DNA of 64,000 bases from Gnomoniopsis sp. IMI 355080 (taxonomy: Eukaryota; Ascomycota; Sordariomycetes; Diaporthales; Gnomoniaceae), in contig JAPEVC010000011.1 of NCBI GenBank assembly GCA_027946555.1, positions 124,001-188,000 of the forward strand, written 5' to 3'. Shown here piece after piece: positions 1-11,319 of the stretch. The position numbers were made by a program, and so were the translations under genes. The notes under the pieces are model-generated. The model was not told the DNA's origin and did not search any database. It was given only the letters and a program-made list of their open reading frames with translations. Every line of letters starts with the position of its first letter. Within the stretch, counting starts at the first letter, position 1.

Positions 1-2848
1 CGCACTCTGCGGAGTCGAAGGAACTGTAGCTTGAACAGCTGGTCCGAGAGCAGCGGACTGAGGCGTCATGGGCAGCTGAGATTGAGCCTGGAGCATTTGG
101 CCTTGAGCAGAAGAGCCGCCAAAGGCGCTGGACATCGAGCCGGAATGGCCATGGGCGCGGAAGGACTGGGACCAGGGCGATGCAAGAATAGAATTGTGTG
201 TCTCCTTGATACTCATATGGACCGGTCGAAGACGCTGCCGGGTGTCATATGGCAGCTGTACCTCTGGCACAGTCGTCGAAATCTCCTTGATAGTCTGGCC
301 CACTTCATACCAAGCGTCCATGAAAGTATTGCAGAGAACCCAAAAGGCACTGTGGTTCCTGATTCCCGGCTCCTTGAGCTTGATCATAGAAAGGTGCATC
401 TTGAGGGCCTCAGTATGCTGAATGGTGACGTTGCAATTGTTGATCAACTTTCGCCAGCTCGTCACAGCCTTCGGACCGTTGTTGGCTATCGCGTTATCAA
501 GACAGGCTCCAAACTGAGTATTCAGGGCTGGTAGAATGCGCATTATCAAGTCGGATGATTTCTGCAGCGCAAGGAAAATCTTCTCGAATGCTCGGTCGTC
601 TTCAGTAAATTCTGTATTCGCGCCTCGGCTACTGTTGGAGGACGCCCAGGACTCTCCAGATCGTGGAGTGGGGGTGATAGTCGCAGTCCGTCCAGTACCG
701 TTGATGTACGGAACAGGTAGTGGGTTCAGAGGAACGTCGGTGGCCACTCGCAAATTGCTTGGGTTATGGACGAAGTTGCCACTCCGAGATCTGAGACCAT
801 GGCCAGGACGATCGGCGGTGGGGGTAACCGAGCTCTCACGAGAATGCTGCTGAGCTCGAATAGTGTCGCCCATCGCCGCCCTGCTAGCAGCCCTCCTGTA
901 GCCAGCATCCGGGTTCGGATTGGACACAGTGACCCGCAGCTCCATGATGCTGTTGTACAGCTGCATAAGCAGGGTGCGAATGTACCGTGGATCACCATTT
1001 TCGATGAACATATCGACATTTGTGGCCAAAAGTGAACAGACATGCGCGTAAGCGTTCACCAAGGTGATGCAAGCCCTCTGTACGCTCTCATTCTCCTGTG
1101 GACCGGAATCGTCCAATTCCGCTGCCTCGTGTCTTTGAATTTCCTGTTCAAGCTCTTCGACATGCACGTTGGTGTTGTAAAAGACAATCTCAAGGCTGGA
1201 CCGCTTCGACGTGCCATCACTCGTGAGATGCATGAGCATCTGGATCATCGGGTGGATCTGGAAGACCGAATACAAAATGCCCTTGGCTGTTTCAAAGACC
1301 GGGTCGATGTGTTTAGATTCTCGCTTCCGCTCTGGCAGAACTGAAAGCCGTCGCACATAGATCGGGCGTTGAAGATAAGGCTCTGCGGGACTGGCGGGAC
1401 TTTTGACTGACGGAGCGGCACCATTGGGAACTTGCATGGCTGAGCCGTGGCTCAGACCACGATAATGACTGAAGCGATTGTAGGCCTGGGTTTCGTCCAA
1501 AGTACCCAGCTCCTGGGTGCGCTTCGAAATAGAGGCCATGCGACGTTGGCGCTCGCCAGCTGGTTGACCGCGAACTTGGAGCAAATTATCGGAATTGCTA
1601 CGCAGCCGCTCGTTTACATTACCGATTGTTAACGGCATGACGCTTGGTCGACGTATTGATGTGTTCTGCTGTGAAAGGCCACGGTAATGGGACCGTGACG
1701 GTATTGGTGGTGGTCGGATTGCGCTGATGGGCGAGCGAATATCGGGAACGTCTGTGCCATTGACCTTGATAGGAAATCGGCCACTCATAACGCGTTTGTT
1801 CGGTGGCATCCGAGGTGTCTCCACGCCTTCAGATGAGTCTTCGCTGGCAGCAGCGGCAGCAGCCTCTGCCTCCATCTGACTATTTTGGGCATGTTGTCTG
1901 AGGAATTTCTTGATGTTCACAGTGATTGTGACTTCCTTCACTTCCGTCTCTTTCAAATATCCGTCGTGTGGTGGGCTGCTAGCCTGTGCCATAAGAACTT
2001 CTCTGGGAGGAAAGCTGATTGGGTTTCCGTCGAGCTTGATCATCTGCAATGATCCCATGTCGGCAAGACACAGAGGCAGTTGCTTGATCAAGTTCTTTTG
2101 CACCGCGAAGACTTTCAGCGAGGAGAGTTTTACGATATCCGGTGGCAGCTCCTTGAGTTGGTTTCGGCCGAGGTCGAGGATCTCGAGCGATTTCAAGTCA
2201 CAAAGCTGCGAGAAGAGTCAGAAATTATCGAGTCAACTAATTGGGAGGCAAGGGGGTAAATACCGCGAGCGGGAACTCGGTGATCCTGTTGTTACGGACG
2301 TTCAAGTATCGCAGCAAGGTACATTCTGCGAAACGCGCAGGAAAGGTCGAAATTTTGTTGTGAGATAGGGCGAGTCTATTAAGAGTAAGTTGTTATGGTC
2401 AGCTGCATTTCTTTGTACGATCTCCCTTGCATTGAGGATGCAAAGAGCCGACATACCTCTCCAGTTGGTCTTTGATAATGTCAACCACCTCTTCAGGAAG
2501 CTTCTGAATGTTCTTGTGGCTCAGATTGACAGTCACACCAGGCTTAAGGTCGCTGCTAACGCCACTGGCCTCAGCGGCCTGGCTCTCATTCTCCTCAACA
2601 GCCTTCTTCATGGCCTCCCTAGCCAGTACAATAACCTGGCTTGCAGCAATGGGAGCCGACGAGGTCAGGCCCGAGCTTGAAGGCATCTTCCTAACATTTC
2701 TGGGAATCGGTGGGGGAGGTGGTATGTTATTCAGGCCGGCGGTGCCTGCGGCAGCAAAAGTGGCAGCTCGACGTCCCTGGGCAGGATTGCCCGGGAGACC
2801 CATCGACGCCGCAGCTGTGGATGGGCGCTCCATGATTGTCGAGCTCAT
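1..2848 (-). CDS. SOG2: SOG2-type leucine-rich repeat protein of the RAM/NDR kinase pathway (3' end missing)
   Basis: The gene reads leftwards and is cut by the left edge, so the C-terminus is absent. Exons by eye are 2848-2457, 2375-2264 and 2205 to the edge, with matching phases and GTATGT/GTATTT donors. The start is the ATG at 2848; a TTG five codons upstream is not used as a start. The N-terminus is disordered and Pro-rich. Residues of about 110-235 form leucine-rich repeats with the LxxLxLxxNxLxxLP pattern (for example LEILDLGRNQLKELP). Next come a disordered stretch with an Ala run and RR(P/M)S-type Ser sites, then a long helical region with the look of the fungal Sog2 family. In yeast Sog2 binds the Cbk1 NDR kinase module that governs polarity and cell separation. 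Family assignment rests on the LRR plus Sog2-like C-terminal layout; a generic LRR protein is the alternative. Confidence 0.85.
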
Positions 2849-5240
2849 AGACCCAGCTTCCAACTAGGGCTATCGAAACCTCAGGATGACACGTTGTACA
2901 GAGATGACCTGTGTGTATCCAGCACAAGATGTGCGTTTAAAGAAGGCCGGTGATTGCGGTCGAAGATCGTCGGTGCACAGGTACAGCGTCTTCGCGAAGG
3001 AATTCGAAGGAGCAAACGCAGTGGGCGGGTCTAAACCAATTGGACGGGACGAAAGAGTTGAGCAGGCGATGTCATGATGCCAAAGCACAGCAGAGCACGG
3101 CAATGCAGTGTCCTTGTCGCGAAGCAAAGGATGGCGGGAAAGTGTTCGGATCGTTGGAGATGGAGATGGATGGGCACACCAGGCACAGGGTTTCGGTGAC
3201 ACAGAGGCTCGTCTTCGGCAGCCAGCTGTTGGTGGTACAGCCAGTCTCTTCTGTTGTACAACGGCGTCCAAACCTTGTGCTCGTGGGTTGACAAGCGTAC
3301 GAGGCACTATGTCGACTGGAGAGGGACTATCTCGGGCTAGCTGACAGATTGGAGCGGATCAGTTACTAAGCTCGCAGATCTTGGTTGACGAAGCGAAACG
3401 GCTCTGCCACCCGGGCCGTTAATGCCTTGGGTAAGACGGGTGTGGCGATTGTGATGCGACTCGCGTCAATGGAATAATGCGAAGGTCGAGAATGGTAGTA
3501 GGCCGCGGGTTCGATGCTGTCGTCAATGATGGGTTCCCTTTCTTCGGGTTTTCTTGGGAAGTGGAGAGGAGGTTGGCAATGTTGTTTGGCGTCGGTGGAA
3601 TTGGGCGTTTCGACATAGAGGTTCAGGTTGGACTTGGGAGAAAGGGGTGCAGCGGAATGGAGCCGGGGGGTTTGCAGGGGACTAGCGTCATTGGGTACCT
3701 GGTAGCCTCAGAGGCACAGGCCAACAGACCTGACGCGCATCTCCACTTATTTCTATTGTCTAGGAAGTGGTATGCTGTTTTCCAATGCAGACAAACGTAT
3801 CTAAGGAATATGGTGTGTATCTTGGGTTTTTTGTTTTCTATGGCCATTCCACTACACACATATTTCCCAAAGTAGTCTATGAAGTATGACCTTTGGATAT
3901 TGGTGAGATTTGCCCCGTAAAGTAAGACATCTTTGCGCCACTTCTACTTTACATTGCATAGATTCGCGCATGTAGACATGCCATTGTGACCTCAGCAAAG
4001 TTACCCGGACTACGATGGCGGTGCAGCATGCAAGGCACAGGCATGAAAATCTGCACTGGTGTCAATCAGAGACAGTTAGGGACCGAATTACACTGTGTGA
4101 GTGTTTGAATGGCGGATAGGGAATGTATGAGATAGGTAGGTCTTGCACACGTATGGACTATGCGACCAGATCACAACACGTCCCACTTGCCCAAGAGCAA
4201 TGCCGAAAACATGTGTCCAGAGTAATAGATTTCAACTCAATGCTTACTGGGGTTTTGAATGATTCAAAACCCTAGAACACCGATCCAGACTAACTCTCTC
4301 TAGACTTGTCAAACGGACCGAGCGTGTTTCGATTCAATGATTGCGTAGGAGTGTAGCCGTAGTCGGGATGACTTGGGGTCACCGTTACCCATATCAGAAG
4401 TGGGTTAGTATTGATAATGGGGCCCATTCAAATGGCTTGATTACATTCTGTTTCCAGATAGTCGTCTTCGTTGTTTTCGTTGCGTCCCATCTCGTTTTTG
4501 TGAAGTACTGCCCACCAATCCTGTAATTGATTTTCCCGATGCCGAGACCTTGACGTCTGTCTGGAGCTCCTCTCCTTTTTTGGCTCTTCCGAATGGGCGC
4601 CTTGCATTCTCCACCACGGTCAGGCCGGAGGAGTAGTGGGGCGTAACTTACCCCGGGCATCCATGGTCGTGCCGCAAGCCGTCTAGGGCCCTCGACAAGG
4701 AGACTAATCAGGTAGGTTATGTATATACCATGGGTCGCTTCATCGGAACTGTAAGAAGTTCGTTCATTCATCTGTACCATGTAGGAAATAATATGCACCG
4801 CTTTCTGTGTAAAAACTTGCCTAGGTAATCGTGGTCTGTAGTCAAATGCCCGGTTCCATGCAAGTGACCCTCGGGAAAGATGGAAATGCATCACTGAGAA
4901 TACTGCTTTGACGCTAGAACGTTTCTAGAACATTGCAAGCTCGGCTCCATAATTTTTCCCTGCAGGTACCAAAGCCAACTAGACGCGACTTCACGACATC
5001 AATATCACAACGCGAAACTTTCGCATAGCTCGCCCCGTGAGAGGGCGCTGACTGAGAACTAGAACATCCAAGACTGCTTTTCAATAGTCAAAGTCGTCAA
5101 ATTTCTCTAGGTTTAAGATCTAACATGTCGAATCATGAGTGAGGTGACCTGACAACGAGATTTAAGGCACAGCTGTGTGGACTGTGACCTGGGGCAACAT
5201 CAGTCAACTGCCTTTCTATGTGAAAAGATTCTTGTTCAAA
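2849..5240. other. gene-free interval of 2.4 kb between divergent genes
   Basis: This interval separates the starts of the SOG2-type gene and the RecQ-like gene, so it must hold both promoters and leaders. The open frames in it (for example 3477-3875 on + and 4394-4894 on -) show no family motif or splice logic, and I read them as chance. I see no RNA gene or transposon. Confidence 0.5.
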
Positions 5241-6749
5241 ATGCCTACTCTGGTCAAGACCAAGTCCTGCGCGGACCTAGAGTTCACGTTACGACGCCAG
5301 TTCGGCAAAGAAAGCTTCAGGTAAAAACCCGCCACCCTCCCTCCATTTCCCTTTAACAAATCATACATCTCGACTTGTTCTCTGACCAGCGACAGGCCCA
5401 TGCAAAAAGACATAATCAAGGCCGCTCTCTCGCGTTGCGATATTTTCGTCCAAGCTGCCACATCCTTCGGAAAGTCCTTATGTTTCCAGCTCCCAGCCGT
5501 TATCGACCACGGCATCACCATCGTCATCTCGCCGCTCCTTTCCCTCATGATGAACCAAGTCGAGGCCTTGCGCGCCGCTAACGTCGACGCCCGGACCCTC
5601 AATTCCAACACACCTCATGATCTCAAGGATGCCATCTATGCCGACCTCGCCACCGGTCACCCTCGCTGCCGCCTGCTCTACGTCACGCCCGAGTTGTGCT
5701 CCCTCGACCATTTCCGCCGCAAGCTCCGCGTCGTCCACCAGCAGCGTGAGCTCGCGCGTGTCGCCGTCGACGAGGCTCACTGCATTAGCGAGTGGGGCCA
5801 CGACTTTCGCAAGGACTTTAAGCGTCTGAGCTGGTTCCGCGAGTCCTTTCCCGATGTGCCCATCATGTGCCTGACGGCTACGGCGAATGAGCAGGTGCGC
5901 GACGACGTGCTCCGGACCCTGGGAATGAAGGAGAGCCCCACGCTCAAGATGTTTACGCAGACTGCACATAGGCCAAATCTGCACGTGGAGGTGCGCTTCA
6001 CGAGCGATGAGGCAGATGATCGCTTCGATGACTTCGTCACGTGGCTACAGGGCGTGTACGCGCGGCGCGAGACGGACGAGAGAAAGGCGGAGCTTGCAGC
6101 GCGTGCGGAACGAGTCAAGAATGTCCCTGGTATCATCTATACCAACTCCCGCGATGAGTGCGAGATGATCGCGGCCGCGCTACGCAACGAGGGGATTGGT
6201 GCAAAGCCTTTTCACGCAAAGCTACACAACATCATCAAGAAGGAGACTTTGGAGCGCTGGATTAACAATGAGGAAGGCTACGACATCATCGTGGCGACTA
6301 CAGCGTTCGGGATGGGGATCGACAAGGAGAATGTACGGTTTGTCGTGCATTGGCGCATGCCCAAGAGCTTTGAAGGGTACTATCAGGAGGCCGGGCGGGC
6401 CGGGCGGGATGGCAATGCGAGCTATTGTTTTCTGTATTACAGCCGCGAGGACCGCGATCGCATCTGTAATATGGTTGGGCGTGATCTGAAAGAAGGGGAG
6501 AACCGCACTGCCCGGCTGAAGAGCCTAAAGTACTTGGCTGACTATTGTGAAAGCGTCGGGGTGTGTCGGCATGCGATGATTTGCAAGTACTTTGGCGAGG
6601 AGACGGTGCCGAAATGTGACTTTGCTTGCGATTGGCACAAGGACCCAGAGGGATTGGGGAAGAGACTGGCCCGTGGGCTGGCGACTGAGGAATGGGTTAG
6701 CACGCAAAGGGAAGGCGGTGCTTATGATCAATACTGTGATGACTATTGA
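5241..6749 (+). CDS. RecQ-family DNA helicase, short form
   Basis: Two exons, 5241-5320 and 5390-6749, encode 479 residues. The ATG at 5241 is chosen because the exon-1 peptide continues the RecQ N-terminal helix (LRRQFGKESF then RPMQKDII). Helicase motifs follow in order: motif I as AATSFGKS at 49-56, the motif II box DEAH at about 154-157 in VAVDEAHCISEWGHDF, motif III as CLTATA, then the C-terminal RecA lobe with GIIYTNSRDECE, ATTAFGMGIDK and QEAGRAGRDG. A Cys cluster near residues 415-450 (CRHAMICKYFG, then CDFACDWH) matches the RecQ zinc-binding subdomain. The protein stops just after it, so the winged-helix RQC and HRDC domains of Sgs1/BLM-type enzymes are absent. RecQ enzymes unwind DNA 3'-5' in repair; the specific role here is unknown. 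It is not the main Sgs1 orthologue, which is more than twice as long. Confidence 0.9.
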
Positions 6750-6851
6750 TGTGTGCGAGGACGGATGGCAATCTGCATATTTATGATACCCCAGGCTAGT
6801 CGCTACATTGGATCAGACGCTTTGCACATATTGCCTAGGCCCGTGGACTGC

Positions 6852-8339
6852 TCAACGCACAATCGTGCGCAAAACGCTACCCGGTGGATCCCAAACAACG
6901 TCTCTGATCGTCAACCTCTGTCTCGCAGGCACCGTCAGCTTCTCGCCCTCTTTTCTTCCCGGCAGCACCATCTCCTCGATGTTGCGGATCAGTAGGCCCG
7001 GCAAAGGAACCTTCGCCTCATCACAATTGTTCTCGGAGGGCAGAAGCCCAATCGCCTTCCTCGCCCGGTCACTGACGCACTCATACAGAAGCTCTGGATC
7101 ACCCGTCGCACCTGCCTGATAAATCCCAGTACCCCAGCATGCCAGCTGGAGCGGATCGCCACTTCCGTACGGCGTGAAGGCGTTGCCGACGTTGTTCACG
7201 CCCAAGCAACCATTCAAACCAAAGTCTTTGATCATGGAGGGTATCTGCATTGTCCCACGGGGCCGCGAATGGGGCATGTAGTCGGTTCCCATATCATTCT
7301 TCCTGAAATCAGGTCGTCCCATCATGAACAAATCGCTCGTTGGCAAACCGACGAAGTGAATGGGAAGTTGCGACGGCTCGGTGATGAGTGACCGCAGCTG
7401 GTCTAGCGCTTCGTCGCGAGTCGTCAGCTGGGTACAGTGGCCTATAACGATGGTCTTGCCTGGTCTCGCGTTTGCCAACCAATCAGAGTCCCGTAATCGT
7501 GAAATGACCTTGAAGACGGAGGACTGCATTGTGTTGTCCAGGTTGTAGTCGAGATGAAAATCCAAATGCAAGCCCTTTTCGATCGCCGTGTTGATAGCCC
7601 ACTCAATGTTCCTGACTTCTGCGCTGTCCTTCTCGCTCGCGTCGGCGCCTTGTTCAACATAGGGCGTTGTGCCCAGAGCGGCTATGTCGTTTGGAAACTT
7701 GTCCAGGACCTCTAGCAGCAACTGGCGGTTCTCATCACCGTGTTCGGTAGAAAAGATGGGGTCTTGAGCAAACACACAAATCTGCACGTCAATGAGATGC
7801 TCAAAGTCCCTTTTCAACTTGACAGCCGTCTCGACGGTTTTAAACTTGACGACGTGGTCCACCTCCACGAAGGTGCGTGCCGCGGTGACCTTATGCCGGC
7901 GGCAGCTTTCTGCCAGCAGCTGTGATCCCCTCAGGTACAGGTCTTCAGATGTGTATCGCGCCTTGGCCGCTGAAGTGTTGGTCAGGGCCTCTTGAAAACT
8001 GCCAGACTGTGGCGCCAGATCTGTGTAGGATGGGAAGTCTCCAGAAGCCGACCCATGGCCAGTGAGAATGAATGGCTTGTCGAGGTGGATGTGAGGGTGG
8101 CATAGCGGAGGGAGCATGAGGCTGGGAGGCGACGTAGACGTTGATGGGACTCGGGACACCACTTTCCCGTCAGCAATCTCAAGGTCCCATCTCAGGTTCT
8201 CGTCAATGTTTGGGACAATCACATTCTCCAGCAAAGTCGGGGGCGTAGGACCCGACTTGGGTTTTGCACTAGACGAGGATAATTGTTCAGATTGGGCTAG
8301 ATCCAAGTCAGCTTGTGAATTCACCTCTTCTTGGGCCAT
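6852..8339 (-). CDS. cytosine-deaminase-like amidohydrolase (metal-dependent hydrolase)
   Basis: A single exon encodes 495 residues. The ATG at 8339 gives a low-complexity N-terminus of about 35 residues before the barrel. Metal-ligand motifs of the amidohydrolase superfamily are visible: HPHIHLDK at 81-88, then HLDFHLDYN and IGHCT in the middle. The order and spacing resemble the CodA cytosine deaminase branch. Where CodA has the catalytic, metal-binding Asp (GHDDVFDP), this protein reads GVNNVGNAFTP, an Asn by eye alignment. The substrate is therefore uncertain and may not be cytosine. The gene is tail-to-tail with the RecQ-like gene, with about 100 bp between stop codons, so the 3' UTRs probably overlap. 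No signal peptide is seen; a cytosolic location is inferred. Confidence 0.8.
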   Translation of the reverse strand: MAQEEVNSQADLDLAQSEQLSSSSAKPKSGPTPPTLLENVIVPNIDENLRWDLEIADGKVVSRVPSTSTSPPSLMLPPLCHPHIHLDKPFILTGHGSASGDFPSYTDLAPQSGSFQEALTNTSAAKARYTSEDLYLRGSQLLAESCRRHKVTAARTFVEVDHVVKFKTVETAVKLKRDFEHLIDVQICVFAQDPIFSTEHGDENRQLLLEVLDKFPNDIAALGTTPYVEQGADASEKDSAEVRNIEWAINTAIEKGLHLDFHLDYNLDNTMQSSVFKVISRLRDSDWLANARPGKTIVIGHCTQLTTRDEALDQLRSLITEPSQLPIHFVGLPTSDLFMMGRPDFRKNDMGTDYMPHSRPRGTMQIPSMIKDFGLNGCLGVNNVGNAFTPYGSGDPLQLACWGTGIYQAGATGDPELLYECVSDRARKAIGLLPSENNCDEAKVPLPGLLIRNIEEMVLPGRKEGEKLTVPARQRLTIRDVVWDPPGSVLRTIVR

Positions 8340-9025
8340 GTCGTGATTTGGTCAAACAACGATAATATTAGATATGTCTACATCCAGACTCACAGTCAGT
8401 GCGGGTGGGGAAATTGGTAGATGCAGACGGCTTATCGTTGAAGCCAGCGGCGGATTGACAATCCGGGCCCGGCGTTGCATCCGAGCCCGGTGATATATTC
8501 CAGAGCAAGTTAAAAGCTAGTAACTACAGACTAGGCAACTTTACATTTTACATGCTAGTGCCTTGCTGTATTCTATTCTTCTACAACATCGTGTAAACTC
8601 CTCCAATAGTATAATACCTGGGTAGGCGACGCAGTTGGCGTGCCGACTGGTCGTAAGCAAAGTGGGAAGCAAAGGGGACAAAGTCCGCTATTCGGAACTT
8701 CACTCCCGGCTCGTGGGAGGGTCAGCGTGGGCGCATCCTCTTGAGCTTGACCAGCTCAGAGCTCATGCGATCGGCTCACTCGTCTTGCTGCCAAGGCTTC
8801 AAATTATAGTGCGCTTTCCTGAGTTTCAAGCTGAACTGTTACACTTTTGGCTTTCCTGCCCTGGGTCAAGGGTCATGATCAAATGCACACCTACTAGGTG
8901 CAGACACAATGTCCAATAAACCCGCGGAAACATCTTTCATTATCCGGAATATCAAATGGTGGCTGCACTTGAACAGGATTTAACTACGCCAATCCCCATT
9001 CTCTAGTGCGTATCGGGGCCTCTGT
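8340..9025. other. gene-free interval
   Basis: This lies upstream of the amidohydrolase and downstream of glutathione reductase. The stretch around 8500-8620 is AT-rich with CTAG/TAGG-type words. No supported gene is seen. Confidence 0.5.
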
Positions 9026-10641
9026 CTATTTCAAAGTAACCAGCTCCTCGGCGCTCGTAGGATGAATGGCAACAACGTTATCAAAGTCTTTCTTCGTAGC
9101 GCCCATCTTGACAGCCACACCAAAACCCTGCAGCATCTCACCGCTGCCCAGACCTAGTATATGCAAACCGACGACCTTCTCCTCTGGTCCCGCGCAGATC
9201 AGCTTGTATTTTGTCGGTCCCTTCTGGTCCTGCTCCATCATGGAGTAGTACAGGGACGTGAAGCTAGTGCTGTAAACCTTGAGGTTCTCCTTGCCGTACT
9301 TCTCCTCTGCTTGCGGCTCCGTCAGCCCGATGGCGCCCACCTCAGGGTGCGCAAATACCACCGAGGGAATATTGGAATAGTCTAGCTTCAATGACTTGAA
9401 TTCCGGTCCACCAAATAGCCTGTGGGCGAGCTTGCGCCCTGCCGCAATTGCCACTGGTGTCAGCTCAACTTGACCGGTGACATCGCCCAGCGCAAAGATG
9501 TTGTCCACACTTGTGTTCTGATACTCGTCCACAACGATATAGCCCTTGTCATTCAACTTCACACCGGCCTCCTCGAGTCCGATGTTCTTTGTGGCAGGTG
9601 TCCGGCCAATGGCCCAGATGAGGTGGTCGACATCCTTCAGCACGGCCTCGCCGTCCTTCTTGTCCTTGTAATGCAAGGACAGCTTGCCACTGGCATCCTT
9701 CTCGACCTTACTCTGCGATGAACCCTTGTGGATCTTCACGCCAAGGCGCTCATATTCGGCCGTGATCGTCTCTTGCACCATCGGGTCGAAGTTGCGCAGG
9801 AAAGTATCGTGACGGATGAAGAGGTGTGTCTCCACGCCAAGTGCGTTGAACATGCCCGCAAACTCAACAGCAATGTAGCCCGCGCCGACGAGTGCAACTT
9901 TCTTGGGCAACTCAGCAATGTCGAAGAAACCGTCACTGTTGACGCCCAGTTCGGAGCCAGGAACATCCGGCGCGATGGTTGGGTTGCCACCCACAGCGAC
10001 GAGAATCTTCTTTGCGCGCACCGTCTCCTTGGTTCCATCGTCCAGCGTGACCTCGACCTCGTTCTTCGAAAGCAGGCGTGCCCACCCATGCACGTACTCG
10101 ACTTTGTCGTTCTTCAGATTGCGTTCGTAGATACCGTTAAGGCGCACGATGTAGGCATCACGCTTGGCCTTGAAAGTGGGCCAGTCGAAGGGAGCAGTCT
10201 CCTTGATGTTGAAGCCGTAGGCTTTGGCGTCATGCATTTGCTCGGCCAAGGTAGCTGCTTGCCACACTATCTTTTTGGGGACACACCTGTCATGGGAACA
10301 AGAATTATTAATACAAGGACGATGACCCTACAGGAGACAGGACATATGGTGCCGAGGGGAGGTGCGTATAATGGTGGAATGACATACCCAACGTTAACAC
10401 ATGTGCCACCCAGTCTCTTACTCTCAATAATCATGGCCTTGGTGCCAAACTTCGAGCTGGCCATGCGGGCAGAGGCCAAGCCACCGCTACCACCGCCAAT
10501 AACTAGGTAGTCGGTCTCCTTGCTGATGGGCGCCATGACTGCAGCTGAAGAGGAGAGGTGCCGGGAATAGGTTGCTAATCGTACAGACGCCGTTCTTGTT
10601 GAAGCTGCCGTGGCTCGTGTGAGGTTTGCAAAGGCTAGCAT
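9026..10641 (-). CDS. GLR1: glutathione reductase (NADPH), probable dual mitochondrial/cytosolic form
   Basis: Exons 10641-10388 and 10286-9026 encode 504 residues. The intron splits the active-site motif: GGTCVNVG is rebuilt with CVPKK, giving the redox pair Cys81-Cys86. Other family marks are the FAD dinucleotide motif VIGGGSGG near residue 47, the NADPH motif VALVGAGYIAVEFAG, and the C-terminal HPTSAEEL with His493 and Glu498, the catalytic base pair. The enzyme reduces oxidised glutathione with NADPH. The first 35 residues are rich in Ala, Ser, Thr and Arg with almost no acidic residues, typical of a mitochondrial presequence, and a second in-frame Met36 begins the conserved enzyme. The yeast enzyme is known to use two starts in this way. 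The promoter is shared with CCE1. Confidence 0.95.
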
Positions 10642-11319
10642 CAGGTGCTGCGAAGTGAGGCTATAGACAGAATTGGGAGCTTTGAGTGATGACGGAAGTG
10701 GGGGAGGGGTTGACGTCTTATATTATCGGGACCTTAAGTTTGCACCGGAAATAGCGAGGATAGCGTCTGAGATTAGCTGCGGCAAGTCAGGTAATCAGCC
10801 AATTAGTTACTTTTCCAAAACAAGACCTGTTGATGACGGAGGGTGTTGTATTAGTGAGCATTTAGCTACCTTCTATCATAGAGTCTAGGTAGTATTTTTT
10901 TCTACATGGTAATGACTAGAAGGGCGGGCCGTGATCAATAAGCAATATCCTGGCCCGCCGAGTCCGCCGAGCCTCGGAATTGGTAAGACAGAAAACGGAA
11001 GAAAGGCTCGGCGCCGGCGACCCACTACGGCGGCACTCTAGGTACTTTTGTACTGTACTTAGGCACTTGCATACCTGATTAGACATGTGCTGCAATGTCA
11101 CTTACAGGGATACGCGTGCATCTGTAATTAGACTTCAGGCGCGTTCTGCAGATTTGGAATCGGTGAAATCCTCATTCAAACATCTGCCACGACTCTCGAG
11201 TGTTTCTGGACCTGTATGTAATGCTTTCGAACCTACTTACCAATCTAATATGCATCCAATAGACATTTCAGCCATCATTGGGTCCGAAGAGGCCAACTAA
11301 AGAGCCAAGCCGAGCCGAG
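10642..11319. promoter_or_regulatory. divergent intergenic region between GLR1 and CCE1
   Basis: This 680-bp interval lies between two divergent starts and must carry both promoters. It includes TAGGTA/TACTTAGG words near 11037-11065 and a T-rich run near 10897. A chance open frame at 11085-11300 is not supported. Confidence 0.45.

Noticed and set aside
3419..3875. Overlapping open frames on both strands upstream of SOG2
   Set aside because: No family motif, weak start contexts and no splice logic; best read as leader or spacer DNA.
4394..4894. 166-codon minus-strand frame
   Set aside because: No recognisable domain or conservation pattern; mixed composition typical of a chance frame in spacer DNA.
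9728..10510. 260-codon plus-strand frame opposite glutathione reductase
   Set aside because: The opposite strand is a fully conserved enzyme with a matched intron; this is its shadow.
11278..11319. TTG start for CCE1
   Set aside because: Nuclear fungal genes start at ATG with rare exceptions; the ATG at 11320 precedes the SAP-like segment.
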